64,000 nucleotides of DNA, taken from the NCBI RefSeq assembly GCF_032144095.1, contig NZ_JAVSNJ010000001.1:310001-374000 (forward strand). The letters run 5' to 3'. Shown here piece after piece: positions 32,860-41,093 of the stretch. Made by a program: the position numbers and the translations under genes. How positions within the stretch are numbered: position 1 is the stretch's first letter; every line of letters starts with the position of its first letter. Source of the stretch: Sphaerochaeta sp032144095 (GTDB taxonomy: Bacteria; Spirochaetota; Spirochaetia; Sphaerochaetales; Sphaerochaetaceae). A model generated the notes under the pieces. That model saw only the letters and a program-made list of their open reading frames with translations, was not told where the DNA came from and made no database searches.

Positions 32860-34968
32860 ATGGCTGACTTGCAAAACATGAGGAATATCGGAATTAGTGC
32901 CCACATTGACTCGGGTAAGACTACTCTCACCGAACGTATCCTCTACTACTGCAATAGGATCCACGAAATACATGAAGTTCGTGGCAAAGACGGCGTTGGA
33001 GCCACCATGGACAGCATGGAGCTTGAGCGAGAACGTGGAATTACGATTGCTTCCGCTGCAACTAACGTTATGTGGAAAGGAAACGAGATCAACATCATCG
33101 ATACTCCGGGACACGTCGACTTCACCATTGAGGTTGAGCGTTCTTTGCGTGTTCTTGATGGAGCGGTGCTTGTCCTCTGTTCCGTTGCAGGTGTGCAGAG
33201 CCAGTCAATTACTGTTGACCGTCAGATGAAGCGCTACCATGTTCCCCGAATTGCATTTGTCAACAAATGTGACCGTACCGGAGCAAATCCCTACCGTGTC
33301 CAGAAACAGCTGGTCGAGAAACTCGGCCTGAACGCTGTTTTGTTGCAGATTCCCATCGGCCTTGAGGACAAGATCAAGGGTGTAGTAGACCTCATTTCCA
33401 TGAAAGCCCTCTATTTTGACGCTGGCGTTGCCGAGGATCAGATGCGTGAGGCAGAGATCCCTGCAGAATTGCTTGCCGAAGCCGTTGCAAAGCGCGAAGT
33501 CATGCTTGACAGCATTTCCATGTGCTCCGATGCCTTGATGGAAGCGATGCTGGAAGAGACTGTGACCGAAGAACTTATCCGCGAGGAGATCCGCAAGGCG
33601 ACCATCGCTTTGCAGCTCGTTCCCGTGCTGATGGGTTCTGCCTATAAGAACAAGGGTATCCAGGCCCTGCTCGATGCAGTGGTCAGCTACCTTCCCAACC
33701 CAGGGCAGGTTGTCAACAAGGCATTGGACCTGGACAACCACGAGCAGGAGATCATCCTTCCTTCGGACGAGAACCTCCCTCCCGTTGTGCTTGCATTCAA
33801 GCTCGAGGATGGCCAGTACGGTCAGCTCACCTACATCCGTGTCTACCAAGGCAAGGTGAAGAAGGGCGACGAATTGTTCAATACCCGAAGCCGCAAGAAG
33901 TTCAGGGTAGGAAGACTTATCCGCATGCACTCCAACAACATGGAAGACCTTACCGAGGCAGGTTGTGGTGAGATCGCCGCACTGTTCGGTATCGAATGTG
34001 CATCAGGTGACACCTTCTGTGATCCCAAGCTTAACTACTCCCTCAGTTCCATGTATGTTCCTAACCCTGTTATCTCCCTTGCCATCAAGCCGGTGGACAA
34101 GAAGGCAGCAGACAATATGGGTAAGGCTCTCAACCGCTTTACCAAAGAGGACCCGACCTTCCGCTCCTATGTTGACCCAGAGTCCAACCAGACCATCATC
34201 CAGGGAATGGGAGAGCTGCACCTTGAAGTCTATGTCGAGCGCATGAAGCGTGAGTACAAGGCAGAGGTGGAGATTGGTCAGCCAGAGGTTGCGTACCGTG
34301 AGGCCATTACCGAACGCGCTTCTTTCAACTACACCCACAAGAAACAGACTGGTGGTTCCGGTCAATATGCACGTGTTGCAGGATACATCGAGCCCCTACC
34401 GGAGACTGTTGAGGGTGAAGATCCCAAGGACTATGTGTTCAGCGACGAGGTCAAGGGCGGATCGATTCCTACCGAATACATCCCCTCCTGCGACAAGGGC
34501 TTCCAGATGGCGATCAAGAAAGGAAGCCAGGTTGGATTCCCCGTCCTTGGTGTCAGGGCTGTTGTCAACGATGGTGCATGGCACCCGGTTGACTCCTCCG
34601 ACCAGGCGTTCCAGACTGCCGCACTCAATGCTTTCAGGGAAGCTTTCGAGAAGGCCAAGCCGGTTATCCTCGAGCCTATCATGAAGGTTGAGGTTGTAGC
34701 CCCCACTGAATTCCAGGGAAGCTTGTTTGCTTCTGTTAACCAGAGACGCGGTATCATCATCAGTTCCACTGAAGACCATGCCATGTGTACTGTCTACGCT
34801 GAGGTCCCCCTCTCCGAAATGTTCGGGTATTCCACGACCTTGCGCTCCCTGACTCAGGGAAAGGGCGAGTTCTCCATGGAACTGAGCAAGTACGGAAAGG
34901 TACCTCAGAGCGTTTCCGAGCAGCTGAAACTGGACTACCAGGAAAAGCGCAGGAAAGAGCAGAAATAA
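32860..34968 (+). CDS. fusA: Elongation factor G, spirochaete/mitochondrial (spdEFG1-like) type
   Basis: EF-G is the GTPase that drives ribosomal translocation. The protein of 702 residues has all five domains: P loop AHIDSGKTT, switch regions ERERGITIASAA and DTPGHVDFT, NKCD, then domains II-V through VPLSEMFGYSTTLRSLTQGKG. The Ser in AHIDSGKTT, rather than the Ala of most bacterial EF-G, matches the subgroup of spirochaetes, planctomycetes and mitochondria (recalled). Codon use is strongly biased and differs from neighbours, as in highly expressed genes. Genomes of this group often have a second EF-G. AGAGG precedes the ATG; a terminator follows at 34988. Confidence 0.95.
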   Translation: MADLQNMRNIGISAHIDSGKTTLTERILYYCNRIHEIHEVRGKDGVGATMDSMELERERGITIASAATNVMWKGNEINIIDTPGHVDFTIEVERSLRVLDGAVLVLCSVAGVQSQSITVDRQMKRYHVPRIAFVNKCDRTGANPYRVQKQLVEKLGLNAVLLQIPIGLEDKIKGVVDLISMKALYFDAGVAEDQMREAEIPAELLAEAVAKREVMLDSISMCSDALMEAMLEETVTEELIREEIRKATIALQLVPVLMGSAYKNKGIQALLDAVVSYLPNPGQVVNKALDLDNHEQEIILPSDENLPPVVLAFKLEDGQYGQLTYIRVYQGKVKKGDELFNTRSRKKFRVGRLIRMHSNNMEDLTEAGCGEIAALFGIECASGDTFCDPKLNYSLSSMYVPNPVISLAIKPVDKKAADNMGKALNRFTKEDPTFRSYVDPESNQTIIQGMGELHLEVYVERMKREYKAEVEIGQPEVAYREAITERASFNYTHKKQTGGSGQYARVAGYIEPLPETVEGEDPKDYVFSDEVKGGSIPTEYIPSCDKGFQMAIKKGSQVGFPVLGVRAVVNDGAWHPVDSSDQAFQTAALNAFREAFEKAKPVILEPIMKVEVVAPTEFQGSLFASVNQRRGIIISSTEDHAMCTVYAEVPLSEMFGYSTTLRSLTQGKGEFSMELSKYGKVPQSVSEQLKLDYQEKRRKEQK

Positions 34969-34987
34969 GCCTTTTGCCAGCAAATAC

Positions 34988-35026
34988 ACCTCCACTCAGA
35001 GTTCTCTCTGGATGGAGGTTTTTTTT
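34988..35026 (+). terminator. Intrinsic terminator of fusA
   Basis: ACCTCCA at 34988-34994 pairs with TGGAGGT at 35013-35019, and an inner CAGAG/CTCTG stem closes a TTCT loop. Eight T follow (35019-35026). Confidence 0.9.
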
Positions 35027-35129
35027 GCCGGTGGCCTTTGCATCATGCTCATAGTGCAAATTCCTACCCAATCCAACTTTTTTATAGTATACTGGCAGTA
35101 GAACAACAAATCTTCTGGAGGTGAGCAAT

Positions 35130-35837
35130 ATGGAAATCCAAGAGTTGAACGACTTGAGTCCGCTGCGTGTATTTGATGATTCTCTTGATGGGGGACTCGG
35201 TCGTGGTAATCTCGGCGTACTTGTTTCTCGTCATGGTGTAGGCAAAACAGCGTGTTTGGTGCACCTTGCCACCGACAAACTCCTTAGGGGCCAGCATGTT
35301 ATCCACGTCTCTTTCTCTGGAAACGTAGAGCATGTCATCAACTGGTATAAGGAAGTGTTTCGTGAAGTCTCAGAAGGAAGAAGCCTTGCCGATGCAGCTT
35401 CTGTCTATAATAACATCCTCTCCAATCGTGTCGTCATGAATTTTAGCCAGGAGAATGTCACGATTGATAAAGTGCTCTCCAGCCTGGAAACCCTCATCAA
35501 GCATGGTTCCTTCAAAGCTGATGCAATCCTCTTTGACGGGTACAAGCTTACGGTAGCCACCGAAGACGATGTGAGGAAGATCAAGCAGTTTGCTGTTGAT
35601 ATGAACCTTGAGGTGTGGTTCAGTGTTTCTCCAGTCCGTGCCGATGTTGCCTATGATGAGTTTGGTGTTCCCAATACCATGCTCAAGTACAAGGACCTGA
35701 TCGATGTGCTTATTGGCCTTATCTACAACGAGGAACGTGATAAGGTGGTGATGACTTTAGTGAAATCCCGCACTACGCAAAATGGGAAACTTATGGGTGT
35801 CAGTCTCGATCCAAAGACGATGCTCATCTCCAAATAA
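35130..35837 (+). CDS. RecA-superfamily (KaiC/RadA-like) ATPase of unknown role
   Basis: The ATG at 35130 has GGAGG eight bases upstream. The 235-residue product has a degenerate Walker A, SRHGVGKTACLVHLA, after the N-terminal LDGGLGRGNLGVLV that is typical of KaiC-like proteins, and a Walker B-like ADAILFDGYKL at about 135. The rest of the KaiC/RadA core is present but there is no zinc finger or second domain. Codon use resembles fusA, which suggests good expression. A TATACT at 35088-35093 may be its -10. A perfect terminator follows, so it is monocistronic. The biological role is unknown. Confidence 0.75.
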   Translation: MEIQELNDLSPLRVFDDSLDGGLGRGNLGVLVSRHGVGKTACLVHLATDKLLRGQHVIHVSFSGNVEHVINWYKEVFREVSEGRSLADAASVYNNILSNRVVMNFSQENVTIDKVLSSLETLIKHGSFKADAILFDGYKLTVATEDDVRKIKQFAVDMNLEVWFSVSPVRADVAYDEFGVPNTMLKYKDLIDVLIGLIYNEERDKVVMTLVKSRTTQNGKLMGVSLDPKTMLISK

Positions 35838-35844
35838 TGTTCAG

Positions 35845-35878
35845 CTGAAGGCCGCTTATGCGGCCTTCAGTCTTCTTG
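35845..35878 (+). terminator. Intrinsic terminator of the RecA-like ATPase gene
   Basis: An 11-bp perfect stem, CTGAAGGCCGC (35845-35855) with its mirror image at 35860-35870, closes a TTAT loop and is followed by TCTTCTTG. Confidence 0.85.
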
Positions 35879-36051
35879 CGGTATAGGGGAGCTGTGTTTT
35901 CAGCTTCCCTTTTTCCTTTTTCTCCTAGGGGGAACAACCACGAATCTTCCCTTTCTCTCTATCGCACCTGGCTGTTGTCAGCATATACTGCCGATACGGG
36001 TGCCCTTTGGGGCTTCCCACTAGGATCTTCAGATAAGCGAGGAATTCATAT

Positions 36052-37038
36052 ATGCAGTTCAGCAAGGGTTGCAAGCCCAATGGCAAGGTAGACCGGGAGA
36101 CGATCAGGTCAACTGACGAGGGCAGTCTCTCCCTGTTCGATGGGAAGAGTGGGGTGTATGCTCACCAGGGCAAGTTCTACATCATCGGAGAAGGCGTGTT
36201 TCTTGAATATGCAGATCTAGCCTCAGCCAAGCAGGATTGGTTTGGCAAGAGTGAAGAGGCGATGTGTGCCGAGGTTATGCAGGAAGGGGAGCCTGTCGAT
36301 GCCATCTATGTTGATGATAGTCTCCAGTTTCAGGACTTTTTCTACCGGGAGCTCTATTACAGGGTACAGGGTACGAATCCCCCGACCCTTTCCTGCAGCC
36401 CAGTTGCATTTGCTGAGGCAAACATGGCCATGATAAGCCTCCCCGCCCTTCCTGAAAGGTTTTCAGCCTACACATTCCCCTCGGAGATGGACAGCACCAC
36501 CGAGATCTATTTTGAGGAAGAACTGTTCTACTGGCTGATGGATGAAGGGGAGATTCGCAAAACCCTGTTCAGCAGTGCAGAAGAGGGGGAGATTCCCCAG
36601 GTCAGCTATATCGTGGAGTTTGACAGGGCGTATTTCATCGCCATCCCGGCAGAGTTCGCCATTGAAGGGCGGTTCTCCTCCCTTGAGGAGGTTCTGGAAC
36701 GGACCGACTACGCCTCCATGGGGGAAGAGCCCTATGAGGAGGTTGACTATGTTGCGGCCTGCCTGTTGGACCGTGTGGCCAATGACGAGGAAGTGGACTA
36801 CATCGCTGATGAGGGCCTGTACGACTGGATGGAAAACCACGCCGACTATGAGGGGAGTTACGAACTGGACGAAACCGATGCCTTTGCCATCTACCAGTTG
36901 TTTGACGGGTACTTTGTCCTCGACCCCTATGAGCGTTCGGTACGAGGGAAATACACCACCTTCGACACCGCCTATGATGGCATTGACGAAGAGTTTGGAG
37001 ATGAGGAAGAAGACGACGAAGACGATAGGCCTGAGTAG
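36052..37038 (+). CDS. Acidic protein of unknown function
   Basis: The product has 328 residues, no signal peptide and no membrane segment. It is strongly acidic, above all in the last 20 residues (runs of Glu and Asp), and rich in Tyr and Phe. Two segments look alike: VSYIVEFDRAYFIAIPAEFAIEGRFSSLEE and, about 90 residues later, FAIYQLFDGYFVLDPYERSVRGKYTTFD, suggesting an internal duplication. The 5' flank (35879-36051) holds no gene. It ends eight bases before the convergent DUF4867 gene. I recognise no family. Confidence 0.7.
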   Translation: MQFSKGCKPNGKVDRETIRSTDEGSLSLFDGKSGVYAHQGKFYIIGEGVFLEYADLASAKQDWFGKSEEAMCAEVMQEGEPVDAIYVDDSLQFQDFFYRELYYRVQGTNPPTLSCSPVAFAEANMAMISLPALPERFSAYTFPSEMDSTTEIYFEEELFYWLMDEGEIRKTLFSSAEEGEIPQVSYIVEFDRAYFIAIPAEFAIEGRFSSLEEVLERTDYASMGEEPYEEVDYVAACLLDRVANDEEVDYIADEGLYDWMENHADYEGSYELDETDAFAIYQLFDGYFVLDPYERSVRGKYTTFDTAYDGIDEEFGDEEEDDEDDRPE

Positions 37039-37046
37039 GCCCACCC

Positions 37047-37754
37047 TCAGAGAGGGTTGACCACCCTGTTATCTCCCACCAGCCCGACATGGACATGCTG
37101 GCTGACCAGTTGCATCCGTTCGGGATGGGCTATCATCCACTTGTTCTTCTTGAAAAGCAGGCGATCTTCCCTATCCTGGGAAGCATCGCGCTGTTTGGTC
37201 TCTTCAGCGTCCAATGGCTCATTCGTCTCCTTGGGCAGGACGATGATGGTCTGGAATCCCTTCCTGTCGACCATGCAGGGTGCCAGGTGGAGGACCTTGT
37301 CGTCCAGCAGTGCTACCGAGCCTTTGGGAAGGTAGAAGAGCTCTGCATCGGTTGTCTTGACCGTATCAAACTCGTTGAGGCTTGCAAAGGGACAGAGGAA
37401 GAGGACGCAATCGGTCACGGCGATCACGATCTCAGGGCTCTTGTGGTACTCCATGCCGTTCATGCTCATGTTGCGGCCATTGCAGAATCCAATCTGGATG
37501 GGCCTGTTTCCATAGTATGAGGCAAGCTCCCTCGCAACGGGGAATGCCTCCAGATCCCCAACTGAGGGGACATAGAGATTGCCCTCCTGGGGAATGGGGG
37601 TGGTCGTGCGGGCCCTCTCTATCAGGGGCTGGACATCCAGATGTTCGATGACTCTCCCGTACTGGGTGAAGCGTGATGACTGGAGTGAGAGGATCATGGA
37701 CTTGTGGTTTCTTGCTATGAGTTCGTCAGGAACCCTGTAGTTGATCTCTTGCAT
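37047..37754 (-). CDS. DUF4867 cupin-like protein in the sulfoquinovose operon
   Basis: The 235-residue product matches my recollection of DUF4867: RFTQYGRVIEHLD near the start, LYVPSVGDLEAFPVARELASYYG, the IQIGFCNGRN block, and LLFKKNKWMIAHPE near the end. The pattern MEYHKSPEIVIAV plus DDKVLHLAPC could supply cupin metal ligands (His, Glu, His). The biochemical function is unknown. It is the last gene of the transketolase operon; I recall such genes next to sulfoglycolysis genes in Firmicutes, but this needs checking. A sugar mutarotase or isomerase role is a guess. A small hairpin (ACCCTC/GAGGGT, 37043-37057) spans its stop codon. Confidence 0.8.
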   Translation of the reverse strand: MQEINYRVPDELIARNHKSMILSLQSSRFTQYGRVIEHLDVQPLIERARTTTPIPQEGNLYVPSVGDLEAFPVARELASYYGNRPIQIGFCNGRNMSMNGMEYHKSPEIVIAVTDCVLFLCPFASLNEFDTVKTTDAELFYLPKGSVALLDDKVLHLAPCMVDRKGFQTIIVLPKETNEPLDAEETKQRDASQDREDRLLFKKNKWMIAHPERMQLVSQHVHVGLVGDNRVVNPL

Positions 37755-37762
37755 GGTGACCC

Positions 37763-38500
37763 CTAAAAAATAAGCATGAATATGGCTGTCAAAAACAACA
37801 TGCCGAATACGATGAGGCTGAAGGTACGCGCGTCGACCCTGTCATGGATCTTTTCTCCCGCGACGATTCCAACCAGCACAAAGGGAACCAATAGGCCAGT
37901 GGTCTTTGCAACCGGGAGCGTAAAGGAGCCCTCAATGAAATAGGTTGCAATGAGTATGGTGTTCAAGGTGGTCCAAAGCATACAGAGTGTTGCCCTGAAC
38001 TTCCCTTTCTCCTGCAGCTGTCTTGAGGCATAGAGCACCACCAGAGGTCCTCCTGAGGAGAAGATCCCATGGATGACGCCCCCCGCTATCAGGAGAAGGT
38101 AGTAGGGTAGGGCTGCCTTTGCCTGGAGGACAGGCTTTGCCTGCTTGTTCATGCCCAGCCGAAAGAGTTGCCAGACCGATACTGCAAGGATGAAGTAGGC
38201 AAGTATCATCCTCAGCCTTGCGCTGTCGACACTCCTGAAGAGGTACATCCCCACAGGAAGTCCCAGCAGCATGAAAAAAGTGATGATGAAGTATTGCTTC
38301 CAATCGATGTCCCTGAATTTCATTACGGCAAAATAGAGGGCCAGGATCCAGGCAAGGACGGTGATGACCATCACCCCTAGCCTGATGCCCAGCAGGGCTG
38401 TCACGAAGGGCATGGCCAGGACCGAGCAGCCAAAGCCTGTGACAGCCTCCAGGGTATGGGTTATGAAGACCACCAGGCCAGAGAGCAGGATGGCGCTCAT
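37763..38500 (-). CDS. TauE/SafE (TSUP) permease, predicted organosulfonate exporter
   Basis: The product has 245 residues and about eight hydrophobic helices. The TSUP repeats are visible as LEAVTGFGCSVLAMPFVTALLG and GVIHGIFSSGGPLVVLYASRQL. Family members export sulfite, sulfoacetate or related anions. In this operon the expected product is isethionate, so export of isethionate is inferred. The start overlaps the dehydrogenase stop by four bases; the DUF4867 gene begins nine bases after its stop. Confidence 0.88.
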   Translation of the reverse strand: MSAILLSGLVVFITHTLEAVTGFGCSVLAMPFVTALLGIRLGVMVITVLAWILALYFAVMKFRDIDWKQYFIITFFMLLGLPVGMYLFRSVDSARLRMILAYFILAVSVWQLFRLGMNKQAKPVLQAKAALPYYLLLIAGGVIHGIFSSGGPLVVLYASRQLQEKGKFRATLCMLWTTLNTILIATYFIEGSFTLPVAKTTGLLVPFVLVGIVAGEKIHDRVDARTFSLIVFGMLFLTAIFMLIF

Positions 38501-39678
38501 AGCTTGCTACTCAGGCGGCTGTAGAGGTCAGGGCCCTGCATCGGGGGAAGCTGGTTGTGCATCTTCGGGTCACTGAAGCACCGTTCGAACAGCGGCTCTA
38601 TCTCTTCCTCCCTGAGCTTGACACCCAAGGCTCCAAACGTGGTTGGGATCTGCATCTCCTTCATCAGGGTCGCAATACGGTCCCTGAGCAAAGCGACAAG
38701 CCTGTCCTGCTCGGATACCTCGGGATAGAAGTGGGATGCGATCCTTGCGAGGGAGGATCGGGTCTCCTCGTTCTGCGATGCCCAGTCGAACACCTCCAGC
38801 AAGGTGAATGCACAGGCCAGGCCATGGGGAACATGCCACTGTTCGCTGAGGATGAATGAGATGGCATGGCCTGCGGCAGTGCCGGTCATGTTGAAGGCGA
38901 TCCCAGCCATGGTGGAGGAGACCAGCATCCGCTTCTGGAGGGCCCTTCGGTCCTTGTCCTTTCGGACAATGGCCTGATAGAGGGGCGGCAGGTGGGTCAA
39001 CACTGCTATGGCCGCATCCTCCGATGCCTTTCGGGTGATGGGTGTAGCGTTCTTGTTCCAGATCGATTCAAGTGCATGGTCGAGGGCATCGAGCCCGGTT
39101 GCTGCACAGAGCGATGGGGGTATGGAGTCCAGAAATGACCCAACCAGAAGGGCTGTATGGGCTGCCATCAAGGGGGAGCCCAGGGTGTATTTCCTCCCTG
39201 TTGCACTGGTATAGACCCCTACTTTGGTAACCTCCGACCCGGTTCCCGCAGTGGTTGGGACAAGCACCAGCGGGAGGCTCTTCTTCTCGATTTTCCTTGT
39301 GGGGGTGTTACCCAGGTAGTCGTCAAGGGCCCCTCCGTTGCTGGCGAGCATCGCCAGAGCCTTTGCCGAGTCAAGGACGCTTCCCCCGCCGATTCCCAGT
39401 ACGAGGTCTACATCCCTGAAAGAGGGGTCACCAAACATGCTCTGGATATCCTCACTCTTGGGATTTGGCTCTACGCGGTCGAAATGGGTGACCGTGCACA
39501 CTCTTCCCAGGGCCTCCAGCAAGTCATCCCTTGCCGGGATTGGTGCACCGTCAAAGACAGCTGCTACTCGCAATGACTCCCGTTTGCCTGCTGCAAACGA
39601 GAGGACATCGAAGAGCTCACTGCCCGAAAGGTCCTCGAACTGGAGGATGTGGACACTGCTGAGCACGCTGCTGATCAT
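38497..39678 (-). CDS. sqwF: Iron-containing alcohol dehydrogenase, predicted sulfoacetaldehyde reductase
   Basis: The 393-residue product is a group III metal-dependent alcohol dehydrogenase: GIGGGSVLDSAKALAML (NAD binding), PTTAGTGSEVTKVGVY, DALDHALES, GTAAGHAISF and HVPHGLACAFTLLEVFD (metal His residues). In the sulfo-transketolase pathway the C2 fragment sulfoacetaldehyde is reduced with NADH to isethionate by such an enzyme, as in SarD of Bilophila. The specificity is inferred from gene context, and the symbol follows my memory of the Clostridium pathway. Four-base overlaps join it to the RpiB-type and TSUP genes. Confidence 0.85.
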   Translation of the reverse strand: MISSVLSSVHILQFEDLSGSELFDVLSFAAGKRESLRVAAVFDGAPIPARDDLLEALGRVCTVTHFDRVEPNPKSEDIQSMFGDPSFRDVDLVLGIGGGSVLDSAKALAMLASNGGALDDYLGNTPTRKIEKKSLPLVLVPTTAGTGSEVTKVGVYTSATGRKYTLGSPLMAAHTALLVGSFLDSIPPSLCAATGLDALDHALESIWNKNATPITRKASEDAAIAVLTHLPPLYQAIVRKDKDRRALQKRMLVSSTMAGIAFNMTGTAAGHAISFILSEQWHVPHGLACAFTLLEVFDWASQNEETRSSLARIASHFYPEVSEQDRLVALLRDRIATLMKEMQIPTTFGALGVKLREEEIEPLFERCFSDPKMHNQLPPMQGPDLYSRLSSKL

Positions 39679-40145
39679 TTGAAGGTCTCCTTTTCCAACT
39701 CCTGAACCTGGTTGAAGGCATTGGTAAGGAAATCCTTCTTGAACTCCATCTTCTGGGTAAAGGCCATTGCAAGCCAGGCATCAACGATCTGGACCCCAAG
39801 GAAGGGGGCTGTTATCCAGCCACCGAGGGTGATGACGTTGGCATTGTTCACGATCTTCGACCTCTCAGCAGAGAAGATGTCGTCAACCACACAGGCATAG
39901 ATACCCTTGTGCTTGTTGGCGACGATCGCCATGCCCTGGCCGGTACCGCAGATGAGAATGCCCTTTTCGGCCTCTCCCTTCTGGATGGCCTTGGCTACCT
40001 TGGGGGCCTGGATAAAGTAGGGCTGGGGTTTGTCGGCAGACTCGATGCCAAAGTCCAGCAGCTCATACCCCGCTTCCAGCAGGTGTTTGGCTATCTCCTG
40101 CTTGAGGGGAAAGCCCGAAAGGTCCGATGCAATTGCAATTTTCAT
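39675..40145 (-). CDS. sqwI: RpiB-family isomerase with altered substrate residues, predicted sulfoerythrose isomerase
   Basis: The 156-residue product is clearly an RpiB/LacA-type aldose-ketose isomerase: the catalytic base Cys66 sits in ILICGTGQGMAIVANK. Aligned to E. coli RpiB without gaps around Cys66, the phosphate-binding residues His10, Arg133 and Arg137 become Leu9, Met and Lys, and the ring-opening His99 becomes Val99. That fits an open-chain, non-phosphorylated substrate. 4-Deoxy-4-sulfoerythrose has no 4-OH and cannot form a furanose, so it is the predicted substrate. The gene sits between the transketolase C-terminal subunit and the dehydrogenase, with four-base overlaps on both sides. 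Confidence 0.87.
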   Translation of the reverse strand: MKIAIASDLSGFPLKQEIAKHLLEAGYELLDFGIESADKPQPYFIQAPKVAKAIQKGEAEKGILICGTGQGMAIVANKHKGIYACVVDDIFSAERSKIVNNANVITLGGWITAPFLGVQIVDAWLAMAFTQKMEFKKDFLTNAFNQVQELEKETFK

Positions 40146-41080
40146 CTGTTGCTCCTTAGTGAAATAGCCTGTTTTGCTATCTCCTGTGCAGTTAGCTTGT
40201 AGTATTCCTGTAGCCAGGCCTGTGTCCCTACCTGGCCAAACTCATCCTGGATTCCGACCATGGCCATCCTGGTGGGGTGGGCCTTTGCAAGGAAGGTGGC
40301 TACCGAGGCGCCAAGGCCCCCGCTGACCTGGTGGTTCTCCGCCGTCACGATGGCCCCGGTCTTTTTGGCATACTCCAGGACCAGCTCTTCATCCAACGGC
40401 TTGACGGTGTGCATGTCGATCACGGCAGCTGAAATGCCCTGTTCTTCCAAAAGCCTGGCAGCCTTGAGGGCTTCAGGGACGAGGATTGCACCGAGGGCGA
40501 TGATGGTGACATCACTGCCATCCTTGAGGACCTTGCCCTTTCCCAGGGTGAAGGTCTCACCCTCCTTGTAGAGGGGAGCGGTCTGCTTGCGGTGTAGACG
40601 CATGTAGGTGCAACCCTGGTGGAGGGCACAGGCGCGCAGCAATGCCTCCAGGGAGACAGGGTCCGAGGGCTCCAGGATGGTGAGGCCTGGGATCATCTTC
40701 ATCAACCCGATGTCCTCGAAGGGCATATGGGTCCCCCCGTTGAATGCCGCGGAAATCCCGGGGTCCGTACCTACCAGCTTCACATTGAGCCTGGCATAGT
40801 TTGCGGAGATGAAGAACTGGTCAAATACTCTTCGGGAGGCAAAGCAGCCGAAGGTAGCGGCAAAGGGAATCTTCCCTGCAGCACTCAGGCCGGAACTGAC
40901 CCCTACCATGTTTGCTTCCGCTACCCCAACATCTACAGCCCGGTCGGGGAAGAGGGTCTGGAATCCTGTGGTCCCTGATGCACGCATGAGGTCGGCCTCG
41001 ACCACCATGATGCGGGAATCAGCCTTGGCCAGATCGATGAGGGTGTCGCAGTATACTGCTCGCATTTCCTTGTTTTCCAT
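40142..41080 (-). CDS. sqwH: Transketolase, C-terminal subunit
   Basis: The 312-residue product covers the pyrimidine-binding and C-terminal domains of transketolase: MRAVYCDTLIDLAKAD, VGVAEANMVGVSSGLSAAG (Glu that activates thiamine diphosphate), THMPFEDIGLMKMIPG and AVIDMHTVKPLDEE. It needs the separate N-terminal subunit encoded just upstream. In the proposed pathway the pair transfers C2 units from sulfofructose and then from sulfoerythrulose to glyceraldehyde 3-phosphate. Split transketolases also occur in other sugar pathways, so the role rests on context. The letter in the symbol is from memory. Confidence 0.87.
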   Translation of the reverse strand: MENKEMRAVYCDTLIDLAKADSRIMVVEADLMRASGTTGFQTLFPDRAVDVGVAEANMVGVSSGLSAAGKIPFAATFGCFASRRVFDQFFISANYARLNVKLVGTDPGISAAFNGGTHMPFEDIGLMKMIPGLTILEPSDPVSLEALLRACALHQGCTYMRLHRKQTAPLYKEGETFTLGKGKVLKDGSDVTIIALGAILVPEALKAARLLEEQGISAAVIDMHTVKPLDEELVLEYAKKTGAIVTAENHQVSGGLGASVATFLAKAHPTRMAMVGIQDEFGQVGTQAWLQEYYKLTAQEIAKQAISLRSNR

Positions 41081-41093
41081 GGTTCTCTCCTCC

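Noticed and set aside
35858..36091. Small plus-strand frame after the RecA-like ATPase
   Set aside because: It begins inside the terminator stem, has no ribosome binding site and overlaps the start of the acidic protein gene.
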